Assembly: GCA_963740055.1 (NCBI GenBank)
Contig: CAVUCL010000004.1
Coordinates: 372,001 to 436,000, forward strand
Direction of reading: 5' to 3'
DNA: 64,000 nt
Origin: WHSW01 sp963740055
Lineage (GTDB): Bacteria > Actinomycetota > Thermoleophilia > Solirubrobacterales > 70-9
This document shows, in pieces, positions 15,697 through 24,816 of this stretch (position 1 is its first letter; every line of letters begins with the position of its first letter). A program made the position numbers and the translations under genes. The notes below the pieces were generated by a model, which saw only the letters and a list, made by a program, of their open reading frames with translations, ran no database searches and was not told where the DNA came from.

Positions 15697-17079
15697 GTGA
15701 ACTCGGAGGCCGTCCGCGAGCTCGATCAGCGCCACCTCTGGCATCCGTTCACCCAGCAGCGCGACTGGGTCGCCGAGGCCCAGCCGGTGATCGAGCGCGC
15801 CGAGGGCACCGATCTGATCGACGCCGAGGGCCGGCGCTACATCGACGGCGTCTCGTCGCTGTGGTGCAACGTCCACGGGCATCGCCATCCCGGGATCGAC
15901 GCCGCGGTGCGCGAGCAGCTCGACCGGGTCGCGCACTCGACCATGCTCGGGCTCACGCACGCGAAGGCGGCCGAGCTCGCCACGCGTCTGGTCGAGATCG
16001 CCCCGCCGGGGCTCGAGCGCGTCTTCTACTCCGAGTCGGGCTCGACCGCGGTCGAGATCGCGCTCAAGATGGCGTTTCAGTACTTCCACCAGCGCGGTGG
16101 CCCGGCGCCGCGGCGGAGCGGGTTCGTCTGCCTCACCGACGCTTACCACGGCGACACGATCGGATCGGTCTCGGTCGGCGGCATCGACCTCTTCCACGGT
16201 GCCTACGGGCCGCTGCTCTTCGACACCTACCAGATCGACCCGGGCGACCCCGAGCAACTCGAGCGGGTGCTCGACTTCCACGGCTCCGAGATCGCGGCCG
16301 TGATCGTCGAGCCGCTGATCCAGGGAGCGGCCGGAATCCGGGTCCAGCCGGACGGCTTCCTGCGCCGGGTGCGCGAGCTGACCAGGGCCCACGACGTGCT
16401 CATGATCGCCGACGAGGTCGCGACCGGGTTCGGCCGCACCGGGACGATGTTCGCCTGCGAGCAGGAGCGCGTCGCGCCCGACTTCCTCTGCCTCGGCAAG
16501 GGGCTGACCGGTGGCTATCTGCCGCTCGCCGCGACGCTCGCGACCGAGTCGATCTACGAGGGCTTCCTCGGCTCGCACGAGGAGTACCGCACCTTCTTCC
16601 ACGGCCACACCTACACCGGCAACCCGCTCGCCTGCGCGGCGGCGATCGCCAACCTGGACGCGTTCGTCAGCGAGCGGACGATGCTTCGGCTGCAGCCGAA
16701 GATCCGCCTGCTCGACGAGCTGCTCGCCGACGTCGCGCGGATGCCCGAGGTGGCGGAGGTCCGCGGGCGCGGGTTCATGGTCGGGATCGACCTCGGCGAG
16801 CACGACCCGGCGCTGCGGCTCGGACACCGGGTGGCGATCGCGGCTCGCGAGCGCGGCGCGATCGTGCGCCCGCTCTCGGACACGGTGGTGCTGATGCCGC
16901 CGCTGGCGATCACCCGCGCCGACCTCGCCCGCCTGGTCGAGATCACCGCGGCCTCGATCCGCGACGGCCTGCACGCTCGCCGCCGGCCCTCCGCTCGCGG
17001 GCGAGCTGCGGGCAGCCGCCTAACGGTCCGCGGTCCCCGCGACGACAATCTTCGTGATGGAATTGCGCCGCTGGCGTAG
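15697..17079 (+). CDS. bioA: Adenosylmethionine-8-amino-7-oxononanoate aminotransferase
   Basis: 460 residues from GTG 15697. Class III aminotransferase with the BioA-specific start HLWHPFTQQ and GVSSLWCNVHGHRHP. YSESGSTAVEIALKMA, DEVATGFGRTG and the PLP Lys in CLGKGLTGGYLPL (Lys268) are all present. It transfers the amino group of S-adenosylmethionine to 8-amino-7-oxononanoate. The C-terminal 30 residues are basic and low complexity. The 3' end overlaps a longer possible start (17054) of the sigma factor gene, whose likelier start is 17087. Confidence 0.93.
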   Translation: MNSEAVRELDQRHLWHPFTQQRDWVAEAQPVIERAEGTDLIDAEGRRYIDGVSSLWCNVHGHRHPGIDAAVREQLDRVAHSTMLGLTHAKAAELATRLVEIAPPGLERVFYSESGSTAVEIALKMAFQYFHQRGGPAPRRSGFVCLTDAYHGDTIGSVSVGGIDLFHGAYGPLLFDTYQIDPGDPEQLERVLDFHGSEIAAVIVEPLIQGAAGIRVQPDGFLRRVRELTRAHDVLMIADEVATGFGRTGTMFACEQERVAPDFLCLGKGLTGGYLPLAATLATESIYEGFLGSHEEYRTFFHGHTYTGNPLACAAAIANLDAFVSERTMLRLQPKIRLLDELLADVARMPEVAEVRGRGFMVGIDLGEHDPALRLGHRVAIAARERGAIVRPLSDTVVLMPPLAITRADLARLVEITAASIRDGLHARRRPSARGRAAGSRLTVRGPRDDNLRDGIAPLA

Positions 17080-17086
17080 TACGGCC

Positions 17087-17626
17087 ATGAACGAGACGCT
17101 CGTCGCCCCCGCGGCCGCGGCCCCGACCGAGGCGGACGCAGCCTTCGAGGCGCTCTATCGCGGCAGCCGCGACGACGTCTTCGCCTACGTCAGCGGCCTG
17201 CTTCGCGACCGCTCGGCGGCCGAGGACGTGACCGCGCAGGCGTTCGAGCGCGCCTTTCGCCGCCGCTCGAGCTTCAATCCGAGGCGCGGCAGCCGGCGTG
17301 CCTGGCTCTTCGGGATCGCCCGCAACGCGGCGCTCGACGAGCTCCGGCGCCGCAGCCGCCAGGTCGAGCTCGCCGCCGAGCCGGCCGACGAGCGCGGCGC
17401 CGGCGCGGTCGAGGAGGCGGCCGAGACGGCGCTGCGGCGCTCGACCATGCGCGCCGCGCTCGCGACCCTGAGCCCGCGCGAGCGCGAGCTGGTCGCGCTC
17501 AAGTACTTCGCCGGGCTTCAGAACGCCGAGATCGCGACCGTGGTCGGGATCAGCGAGTCGAACGCCGGCACCCGGCTGCACCGTGTGATCGAGAAGCTGA
17601 GGGAGGCCTGCGATGAGGATCGATGA
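17087..17626 (+). CDS. ECF-type RNA polymerase sigma factor
   Basis: 179 residues from ATG 17087 (an ATG at 17054 is possible but overlaps bioA). Region 2 runs FEALYRGSRDDVFAYVSGLLRDRSAAEDVTAQAFERAF with RAWLFGIARNAALDELRRR, and region 4 runs LSPRERELVALKYFAGLQNAEIATVVGISESNAGTRLHR. It should direct RNA polymerase to a dedicated promoter set. Its stop overlaps the start of the DUF4349 membrane protein by 14 bp, a strong hint that the partner is its regulator. Confidence 0.88.
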   Translation: MNETLVAPAAAAPTEADAAFEALYRGSRDDVFAYVSGLLRDRSAAEDVTAQAFERAFRRRSSFNPRRGSRRAWLFGIARNAALDELRRRSRQVELAAEPADERGAGAVEEAAETALRRSTMRAALATLSPRERELVALKYFAGLQNAEIATVVGISESNAGTRLHRVIEKLREACDEDR

Positions 17627-18800
17627 ACTCGAGCGCGAGCTGCGCGAGGTGCGCCCGGAATCGGATCCGGAGTTCGCCCGGCGGCTGGACGAGTGGGCCG
17701 CGGACGGGTTCCCGCGCGACCGCGGGCTCGGCCCGCACGCGCTCGGGCCCGGGCGCCTCGGCTTCGCCGCCCGCGCCTGGAGCAGGCTGGCCGCGATCCC
17801 GCCGCGGCGGACGCTGCTCCCGGTCGGCGCCGCGGCGACGTTCCTGGTCGTGATCGGGGTCGTCGTCAGCCGGCCGGGCGACGTGGTCGAACCGAGCGGC
17901 GGCGGGGAAGACGCCGCGGTTGTCGCCGAGCCCTCTGGCGGCGACGCGGGATCCGCTCCCGCGATCGAGGACACAGTCGCCCCGGCGCCCGCCGCGGCGC
18001 AAAAGGACGTCTTCCGGGCGGAGGACGGCGGCGCCTCGGCGGAGCTCGTGGCGCCCGAGAACTCGCTCTCGGTCGAGGAGTTCCCGATCCCCGGCGGCGA
18101 CGGCGACAAGATCGCCCGCGGCACCGACGAGCGGCTGGTCGACGCGACCGCGCAGATCACGCTCGGCGCCGAGGCCGACGAGGTCCAGGACGTCGCCAAC
18201 GAGGTCGTTGCGGTCACCGATGCCCACGACGGCGTCGTGATCGACTCGCGGGTGACCACCGACGAGGCCGGCGCTCGAGCCTCGTTCGAGCTCGAGATTC
18301 CCTACCGGGAGCTCGACGCTACGATCGGCGACCTCTCCGGCCTCGCCGACGTGATCTCGCGCACCGAGCAGGGCGAGGACATCACCGCCCGCGCGGTGCG
18401 CGCGCAGAAGGATCTCGCCGACACGCTCGAGCGCCTGCGCGACGCGCGGATCGAGCTGATCGAGGCCGACACGCGCGAGGAGCGTCTGATCGCCAAGGCG
18501 CGGATCGACTCGCTCAACGCGCAGGCGAACGCGTTCGAGCAGCAGCGCAACGACGTCCGCCGCCAGGCGCGGTTCGCGACCGTCAACGTCGACGTCACCT
18601 CCGACGGCGCCGAGGGCGCCGAGGACGACTGGAGCCTCGCCGACGCGCTCGACGACGCCGGGCGAGTGGTCGAGGTGATCGGCGGGATCGCCCTCGTCAC
18701 CCTGGCGGTCCTGGTCCCGGTCGCGCTGGTCGGCGCGATCGTCTGGCTGATCGCCGCCCGCGCCCGCCGCCACGGCCGCGAGCGCGCCCTCGACACCTAG
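17613..18800 (+). CDS. DUF4349-domain membrane protein, putative partner/anti-sigma of the ECF factor
   Basis: 395 residues. A cytosolic N-terminal 65 residues (MRIDELERELREVRPES..) is followed by one transmembrane helix (TLLPVGAAATFLVVIGVVVS). An Ala/Glu-rich linker leads to a DUF4349 domain with paired beta segments and a long coiled coil (about ARAVRAQKDLADTLERLRDARIELIEADTREERL). A second transmembrane helix lies near the end (VIGGIALVTLAVLVPVALVGAIVWLIAA) with a basic tail. The N-terminal segment before the first helix sits where anti-sigma domains sit, but no zinc HxxxCxxC motif is seen. Converges with rubredoxin, overlapping it by 4 bp. Confidence 0.75.
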   Translation: MRIDELERELREVRPESDPEFARRLDEWAADGFPRDRGLGPHALGPGRLGFAARAWSRLAAIPPRRTLLPVGAAATFLVVIGVVVSRPGDVVEPSGGGEDAAVVAEPSGGDAGSAPAIEDTVAPAPAAAQKDVFRAEDGGASAELVAPENSLSVEEFPIPGGDGDKIARGTDERLVDATAQITLGAEADEVQDVANEVVAVTDAHDGVVIDSRVTTDEAGARASFELEIPYRELDATIGDLSGLADVISRTEQGEDITARAVRAQKDLADTLERLRDARIELIEADTREERLIAKARIDSLNAQANAFEQQRNDVRRQARFATVNVDVTSDGAEGAEDDWSLADALDDAGRVVEVIGGIALVTLAVLVPVALVGAIVWLIAARARRHGRERALDT

Positions 18801-18982
18801 TCGGAGTACGGTTCGAAATCCGCCTTACGGGCGCCGCAGACCGGGCAGAACCACGAGTCGGGGATCTCGTCGAAGGCGGTGCCCGGGGGGATCCCCCCGT
18901 CCGGATCGCCGTCGGCGGGGTCGTAGATGAACCCGCACGAGGTGCAGATCCAGAGCTGCTTGGTCTCGGTCTCGGTGCTCAC
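18797..18982 (-). CDS. Rubredoxin
   Basis: 61 residues from GTG 18982. The two iron-binding CxxC pairs are WICTSCGFIYDPADGDP and WFCPVCGARKADF, with the typical GIPPGTAFDEIPDSW between them. It is a small cytosolic one-electron carrier. No partner reductase or alkane hydroxylase is adjacent, so the electron acceptor is unknown. A TAACCT box stands 7 nt before its start on the minus strand. Confidence 0.93.
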   Translation of the reverse strand: MSTETETKQLWICTSCGFIYDPADGDPDGGIPPGTAFDEIPDSWFCPVCGARKADFEPYSD

Positions 18983-18989
18983 GCCGGGC

Positions 18990-18999
18990 AGGTTATCGT
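18990..18999. promoter_or_regulatory. Overlapping divergent -10 boxes for rubredoxin (-) and Nudix (+)
   Basis: Only 24 bp separate the divergent GTG starts at 18982 and 19007. TAACCT (minus strand, 18990-18995) is 7 nt from the rubredoxin GTG, and TATCGT (plus strand, 18994-18999) is 7 nt from the Nudix GTG. The two boxes share two base pairs, so RNA polymerase cannot occupy both at once. Confidence 0.45.
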
Positions 19000-19006
19000 C
19001 CCCTTC

Positions 19007-19627
19007 GTGAGCGCCGTTCCCGCCACGCCCCGCCCGGCCGCGACGATCATCCTCCTGCGCCGCGGGGGTCGTCACGCGCAACGCGGCCTCGAGCTGCTGC
19101 TCGTGCGCCGCGGCGCCGGGCAGTCGTTCATGCCCGGGGTCTGGGTCTTTCCCGGGGGCGCCCTCGACGCCGGCGAGACCGAGGCCGCGTGCGCGATCCG
19201 CGAGCTCGCGGAGGAGACCTCGATCGAGCTCGGGCCCGACGCCGATCTGCGTCGGTGGTCGCGCTGGATCACGCCCGAGGTCGTCCCGGTGCGCTTCGAC
19301 ACCCACTTCTTCGTCGCCCTCGCCCCCGCCCACTCGCCGCCTCGGGTCGACGGCGCCGAGGTCGACGACGCCGGCTGGTTCACGCCCCGAGCGGCGCTCG
19401 ACGCGCACGCCGCCGACGAGCTCGAGCTCGTCTTCCCGACGATCAAGACGCTCGAGACGCTGCTCGAGTTCGCGAGCGCCGAGGCGGTGCTCGAGGCGGC
19501 GCCGGGACGCGACCACGAGCCGATCCTGCCCCGTGTGGTCGGCACCCGCGACGACCACCGCGTGGTCCTGCCGTGGGAGGACGGCTACGCCGACGGAGTC
19601 GAGAGCGTCGAGGGGCTGGCGCCGTGA
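19007..19627 (+). CDS. Nudix hydrolase
   Basis: 206 residues from GTG 19007. The Nudix box is GGALDAGETEAACAIRELAEETSIEL, which keeps the metal-binding REL-x-EE core but has Ser where the consensus has Gly. The preceding FMPGVWVFPGG is typical of NUDT19/CoA-diphosphatase-like and ADP-ribose pyrophosphatase-like members. It hydrolyses a nucleoside diphosphate linked to another group; the substrate is not predictable. The next gene begins in its last codons (GTGA overlap). Confidence 0.85.
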   Translation: MSAVPATPRPAATIILLRRGGRHAQRGLELLLVRRGAGQSFMPGVWVFPGGALDAGETEAACAIRELAEETSIELGPDADLRRWSRWITPEVVPVRFDTHFFVALAPAHSPPRVDGAEVDDAGWFTPRAALDAHAADELELVFPTIKTLETLLEFASAEAVLEAAPGRDHEPILPRVVGTRDDHRVVLPWEDGYADGVESVEGLAP

Positions 19628-20585
19628 CCAGCAGCCTGCCGCAGGAGGTACGCGATCGCTTCGAGCGCTTCGTCACCACCGAGTACACGACCGTCGACGC
19701 GCGCCAGCAGCCGATCACCTGGCCGGTGACCCCGTACTACCGCCAGGGCGGCGACTCGATCGACGTCACGACCGGGATCGGCTACCCGAAGAAGGCGGAC
19801 GACGCGGTCAGTGATCCCCGCGTATCGCTGCTGTTCTCCGACGCGACCGGCTCCGGGCTCGCCCCGGGCGCCCAGGTCCTCGTCCAGGGGATCGCCGACG
19901 TCGACGACCGTGACCTGGACGCGAACCGGGAGCGCTACTGGCGCGAGTCGTGGGACAAGCTCCCGGGGACCCGTGACGCGCACCCGCCGCGGTTCATGCG
20001 CGGGATGTTCGGCTGGTACTACACGCGGATCTACATCAAGGTCCGGCCCGAGCGCGTGCTCGTGTGGACGAGCGGCGATCTCACGCGCCGCGCCGGAGAT
20101 CTACGACGCCGACCTCGACGAGGTGCGCACCGGGCACGTCGTCGAGCCTCCCGAGCCGCACGAGCCGAAGCAGGGCGGCGCCGTGGTCTGGGACTCGCGC
20201 ATGGACGAGCTCGGCTCCCGCCATCGCACCGCCGTGCTCTCCTGGGTCGGGCCGGACGGCTTCCCGCTCTCGATCCGGGCCCCGGTCTCGATCGACCGCG
20301 AGGCTCGCCGGATCGGAATCGCCGCGGAGCCCGAGGGGCTGCCGCTCGCGGAGGGGCGGGCGTGCCTGACCGCGCACGCCCACGACGAGCGCTTCAGCTG
20401 GCAGGAGAACTTCCAGGTCCGCGGCGACCTCACCCGAGGCGAGGGCGGATGGACGCTGACCCCGCACAAGATGGTCGGCGGCTTCGAGCTCCCGAAGGAG
20501 TCCGAGCTCGCCCGCTACCGGCGCAACTTCACCAAGGTCGGTGCGCTTCTACCGGGCGGCCCGCAAGCGCAGGTCGTCGACCTAG
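19624..20585 (+). CDS. Pyridoxamine 5'-phosphate oxidase-related (flavin split-barrel) protein, frame interrupted twice
   Basis: Starts at GTG 19624 overlapping the Nudix stop. The N-terminal half (VRDRFERFVTTEYTTVDARQ, DSIDVTTGIGYPKKADDAV, VSLLFSDATGSG, GWYYTRIYIKVRPERVLVW) is a flavin-binding split barrel. A second barrel-like half follows (TAVLSWVGPDGFPLSIRAPVSI). Removing one extra C near 20086 and one extra G near 20540 gives one continuous product of about 320 residues ending RFYRAARKRRSST. The 3' end overlaps the convergent gene by 4 bp. The interruptions are most likely sequencing errors. Confidence 0.6.
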
Positions 20586-21247
20586 GGCGGCGCCGGGAAC
20601 GGCTCCAGCCCCGCGTGCCAGGGCCCGGCCGGGTAGGTGCCGATCCCGTGCTCGTCCATCTCCGAGCGCAGGCGCTCGAACAGCTGGCCGGCGTGGTCGA
20701 GCGCGCGCCCGTACTCGGCGGCGCTGCGCTCGCTCAGCTCCCACATGAAGTAGAGCTGGCGATCGGTGATCCCGAAGTCGACCTCGTTGTCGATCGAGGC
20801 GGCCCAGTCGAGGAAGCCCGGGCTGAACAGCTCGCGCAGCGCGACCGGGTCGTGGTCGGAGGGCACGGTCGCGAGGAAGCGGCGGTTGAACTCGATCGAC
20901 TCGAACTCGACCCGGCGCCGCGACATCGCCTGCTCGACCCGCTCCGGGGTCTCGACCGACTCGACGTTGAAGATCGGCACCACCTGGGCGAGGTCGGGCA
21001 TGTGCGCCTTGGCGAGGATCGCCCGCGGGAGCACGGTCTTGCGCAGCAGCCCGCCCTCCTCGCGCTCGTCGGCGTCGCACGAGGCGCCCCAAAGCCGATC
21101 GCCGAGCCGGCCGGTGAGCCGGTTGGTCCCCCCGGGACAGAGCGCGACCGGGCCGTCCTTGGGGTTGAGCCCGCCGACGGGGTCGTAGGTGACCCCGCGC
21201 TCGGTCGCGATCGAGCGCACGATCTGCGCCCAGTCCTCCGCCTTCAC
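20582..21247 (-). CDS. Hypothetical protein, 221 residues
   Basis: Soluble protein with no signal peptide or transmembrane segment. Recognisable stretches are PVALCPGGTNRLTGRLGDRLWGASC near residue 35 and a mixed alpha/beta C-terminal half with DWAASIDNEVDFGITDRQLYFMWE. I do not recognise a family. It lies 3 bp downstream of the SCP2-like gene on the same strand, so they are probably co-transcribed. Confidence 0.6.
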   Translation of the reverse strand: MKAEDWAQIVRSIATERGVTYDPVGGLNPKDGPVALCPGGTNRLTGRLGDRLWGASCDADEREEGGLLRKTVLPRAILAKAHMPDLAQVVPIFNVESVETPERVEQAMSRRRVEFESIEFNRRFLATVPSDHDPVALRELFSPGFLDWAASIDNEVDFGITDRQLYFMWELSERSAAEYGRALDHAGQLFERLRSEMDEHGIGTYPAGPWHAGLEPFPAPP

Positions 21248-21250
21248 GGC

Positions 21251-21667
21251 TCAGCCGTCGACCAGGTCCGCGCGGCCCTGGGCCTCGAGCTGGGCCCGGT
21301 AGCGCGGGAAGACCGGTTTCGTCAGCGGCACGAGCTTGAGGATCTTCGCCACCGGGCCCTTCGCCCTGATCTCGCCGCGCGCGAGCGCGACCGTGACGTT
21401 GACCTCGCCGAGCCAGAACTTGTGCGCGGTGTCCGCGTCCATCGACATCGTCACCTCGGGCTCCATCTCCGACTCGCCGAAGTCGACCTTGCCCGGCTCG
21501 TCCTCGAGCAGCCGCACGGTGATCGCCGACTCGGGATCCGCGTACTCGTAGCGCACGATCGTGTTCGCCTTGCGGAACCTCGGCGCCAGCTCCTCGTCCT
21601 CGGTCAGCTCGACGAACAACCTCCCGAGCGTGTCGTAGACCTCCTGAGCGTCGTCGAAGTACGGCAT
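21251..21667 (-). CDS. SCP2 sterol-binding domain protein
   Basis: 138 residues. The segment SAITVRLLEDEPGKVDFGESEMEPEVTMSMDADTAHKFWLGEVNVTVALARGEIRAKGPVAKILKLVPLTK matches the SCP2 lipid-binding fold, including the typical D-x-x-T-x-x-x-x-x-x-G-x-x-x-x-x-x-x-x-x-G-x-I-x-x-x-G pattern. It would bind a hydrophobic ligand such as a fatty acyl or sterol-like lipid in the cytosol. It lies directly downstream of the MCE lipid-transfer operon on the same strand, separated by a hairpin-rich 193-bp gap. Confidence 0.75.
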   Translation of the reverse strand: MPYFDDAQEVYDTLGRLFVELTEDEELAPRFRKANTIVRYEYADPESAITVRLLEDEPGKVDFGESEMEPEVTMSMDADTAHKFWLGEVNVTVALARGEIRAKGPVAKILKLVPLTKPVFPRYRAQLEAQGRADLVDG

Positions 21668-21730
21668 CTCAAGGATCCTAATCCCGCGCGAGGGACTTGG
21701 CTGGGTGGGGGTGGTGGCGACGAGGCGAGG

Positions 21731-21815
21731 GGCGGTTTCCTACCGGCTGGCGGGAGAAAGCCGCCGTTCGCACATGACCGGGGAGTTGCTCGCCCTAGAG
21801 CGGAGTAACTCCCCG
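21731..21815. terminator. Hairpin pair downstream of the MCE operon
   Basis: Two hairpins lie in the 193-bp gap 21668-21860. CGGGGAGTT (21779-21787) pairs perfectly with AACTCCCCG (21807-21815). Next to it GGCGGTTTC pairs with GAAAGCCGCC with one bulge (about 21731-21763). Together they look like a transcription end for the MCE operon. Nothing else was recognised in this gap. Confidence 0.45.
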
Positions 21816-21860
21816 CTCGTTCACCGCTCCCCCTACCCAGCCCCGTTCGACGAGCTCCGC

Positions 21861-23467
21861 CTAGGGATCCGCGAAGACCTGGGGCCCGCGGCTGTCGCCG
21901 AAGTTGCCGTCGTCGGGGTTGTCGAAGGCGCCGCCGATGAAGCACGGCGCGAAGCCCGGCCCGGGCTCCTCGCCGTTGTTGATCCCCTCGACCGTCTGCC
22001 CGGCGCGGATCTCCTCCTCGTCGGTGTCCTGGGACGAGGCCGGCGCGCCCTGGCGGTAATCGGTGTTCTTGCAGTCGAAGTTCGGGAAGATCCCGCCGCT
22101 CGCGGCGGCGAAGCCGTTCAGCGTGCCCGGCTCGAGGTAGGCGTTGCCGCGGTTGGTCGGCAGGCGACTCGGGTGCACCGCGAGCGCTTCCGGGCTCAGG
22201 TAGGAGAGCTGGCGCAGCCCGTGGCGCGGCGCCGGGTCGCCGGCGACCGGCTCGTAGGAGCCGGAGAGCGCGAACCCGGGCGCGACCAGGAAGTCGGTGA
22301 CCGTCTTCTTGTTGAAGTCGAGGTAGTCGATCACCGGGTTCAGGTTGGCGAGGAACGGGTCGAGGCGGTCGAGCACCGGCGCGAGGCCGTCGAGGATGTC
22401 GCGCAGCGCCGGCAGCCCCTTGCGCGAGACGGCCTGCAGGCGCGTCGAGGTCGATGAACAGGTCGCGCAGGTCCGGCGAGAGCCTGCGCACCAGCGCAGC
22501 GTCGGGCGAGAGGTCGCGCGCGACCGGGATCAGGTCCTGGATCAGCGGCCGGGTGTTGACCTGGAACTCGTCCAGGCGCTCGAGCGTGGCCCGCGACTCG
22601 CGCTGGAAGGTCGGCAGGATCCGGAACGTCTCCGCCAGCGCCTCGTCCTCGGACGCCAGCGCCTCGAAGGTGTTGTTGGAGCCGACGATCGCCCCGGCGA
22701 GCTCCTGGTCGCGCTCGGTCAGCGCCTCGAACGTGGTCCCGGTGTCGCGCACGAGCCCCTTGCAGCGCGACCTTCTGTCGCTCGAGGATCGACGACCAGG
22801 TCGGAGGCGTCGGTGAGGAACGGGCCGAGGTTGCCGAGCGCGTCGTTGAGGTCGAGGCCGCGGTCGTTGATCGCGATCGGCCGCGCTCGCCTGCCAGCGC
22901 TGGAACGAGCTCCGCGTCTCCTCGTCGAGCGCGTTGAAGATCTCGTCGATCTGGGTCGCCTCCTGGGTCCGACCGACGCCGAGGGTGCCGCCCTCCTGGA
23001 GCGACTCGACCGAGTCGGCGTCCGCGTCGGAGACGTTCGCGGCGGCGCCGAGCGAGACCGGGGCCGCTTCCTGGTCCGGCGTCCGTGCCCGAGGTGAGCT
23101 CGACGTAGGTCTCGCCGAGCAGCGTCTTCTGGCGCAGGATCGCCCGCGCGTCCTCGGAGATCGGCGCGAACTCGGGCTCGATCTCGATCACGGCCGCGGT
23201 CGTGTCCTTGCCGTTGACGCGCTGGTCGGGCGGCGCCAGCTCGAGCTCCTTCACCTTGCCGACCGAGACGCCGCCGATCCGGACGTCGGACTCGTGCGCG
23301 AGCCTGGGTCGCCTCGGGGAAGTAGGCGCGTGATCCGGTAGCTCTCCGGCTTCAGCGGGATCGGTCCGCCGAAGGCGATCCAGAGGAAGAGGATGCAGCC
23401 CGAAGCACGAGAGCGTGAAGCCGACCGCGACCAGGATCCGTCCGAGCGATGGTGCCTGTTTCTGCAT
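21861..23467 (-). CDS. MCE (MlaD) family protein 6, frame interrupted by about eight single-base insertions
   Basis: Starts at ATG 23467 with MQKQAPSLGRILVAVGFTLSCFG, a membrane anchor, followed by the MCE domain (HESDVRIGGVSVGKVKELEL, LRQKTLLGETYVELTSGTD) and a long helical region, ending QVFADP at 21861. The frame must be restored by removing single bases near 23399, 23325, 23303, 23073, 22879, 22786, 22756 and 22439. Each repair restores MCE-like sequence. MCE proteins form hexameric tunnels that move lipids. The stop of the preceding MCE gene overlaps its start (TGATG). Confidence 0.7.
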
Positions 23468-24816
23468 CAGGGCACTCTCCGGGCAGAGGATCGCTCTGGT
23501 CGCCGCGGTCGAAGCCGGTGACGATCTCCTTGATCGCCTGCTCGGCGGCGCTCTGGCCGCGCGACGATCGCGATCAGCTGGTCGCAGCCGACCGTGAGGT
23601 AGATCGCGCCGGTAGAAGCCGTTGCCGTCGCCGGCCGAGAACACGTTGCTGCCGTTGTGGCCGAGCCAGCCGGCCCAGTACAGGTAGCCCTCGTCGCGGC
23701 CCTGCGGTGCCTGCCGGCTCGGCGCCGTTGGGGTTGTAGGCGGCCATGTTGCCGAGCCGGTTGAGCTTGCGGCCGACCGTGGTCAGGCCGCGGCGTCGCG
23801 GTCGCGAGCTGGTCGGCCGCCGGTGCGCAGGTCGGGGATCGGCTTGCGGGCGCTGCGCACGAACGGGCGGATCTCGTCCTCGAGCACCGGCGTCGCCGCC
23901 TCCGCGAGCTCGCGGGTGGAGCCGTTGAGCTCGTCGAGGTTGCGCGCGAACGGCCGCAGCTCGTCGAACGCCGGGCCCATCACCGCGCCGAGGCGCGCCG
24001 TCGCGCTCGAGCGTCTGCGTCGCCTGCTCGAGCGTGCCCGGGCAGCAGGCTCACCGGCGCGCTGCACGTTCGGGTCCTGGTCGGCGATCGCGCCGAGCGC
24101 GCCGCTGGACGCGGAGACGAGCTCGGTCAGGTCGCCCTCGGCCTGCCCGACCCGGGTCGTGAGCACGTTGAGGTTGTGGATCAGGCGCGCGAGGTTGTCG
24201 CGGCGCTGGGCGACGAGCGCGGTTGAGCTGCGCCAGGTCGCGGTTGATCGGGCCGATGCGAGCCGAGCAGCGCGGCCGAGCTCCTCGTCGCGGCCGTCGA
24301 GGCCCTCGCCGGCGCCGACGAGCAGCAGCCGCAGGTAGGCCTGGGTGTCGCCGTCGAGCGCCGAGAGGATCTCGTCGAGGTTGACGTCGGGCGCCGTGTT
24401 GGCGACCGGGACCGTGCTCGCCCTCCTCGAACTCGCCCGCCTCCTTGGTGCCCGGGTCGAGCTCGAAGAACATGTCCTTGAGCCCGGTGGTCGGGCGCAT
24501 CAGGATCGTCGCGTCGCGGTAGATCGGCAGGAACTCGCGGTCGATCGACGAACGTGACCACGCCGACGCCGTCGTCGACCTCGACGTCGGCGACGTCGCC
24601 GATCCTGACCCCGGCGACGCGGATCGTCTGGCCCTGGCCGGGGACGACCGCCTGCGCGGTCTCGAACTCGGCCTTGAGCTCGAACGGGCGCTCCTCGAGC
24701 ACCGGGATCCGCAGCCGCTGCTCCTGGACGATGTAGACCGTGACCGCGAGCCCGACCAGCAGCAGGGCGGCGACGGCGACGAAGTCGCGGAGGTGCTTGC
24801 GGATCGCCTCGCGCAT
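23467..24816 (-). CDS. MCE (MlaD) family protein 5, frame interrupted by multiple single-base insertions
   Basis: Starts at ATG 24816: MREAIRKHLRDFVAVAALLLVGLAVTVYIV is an N-terminal anchor, then the MCE domain (FELKAEFETAQAVVPGQGQTIRVAGVRIGDVADVEV). The body is scattered over three frames. Repairs are needed near 24548, 24415, 24259-24220, 24050, 24000, 23810 and at several places between there and 23467, after which recognisable segments such as RVGQAEGDLTELVSASSGALGAIADQ and GPAFDELRPFARNLDELNGS join. The density of breaks, all of one type, argues for base-calling error rather than decay. Confidence 0.65.
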
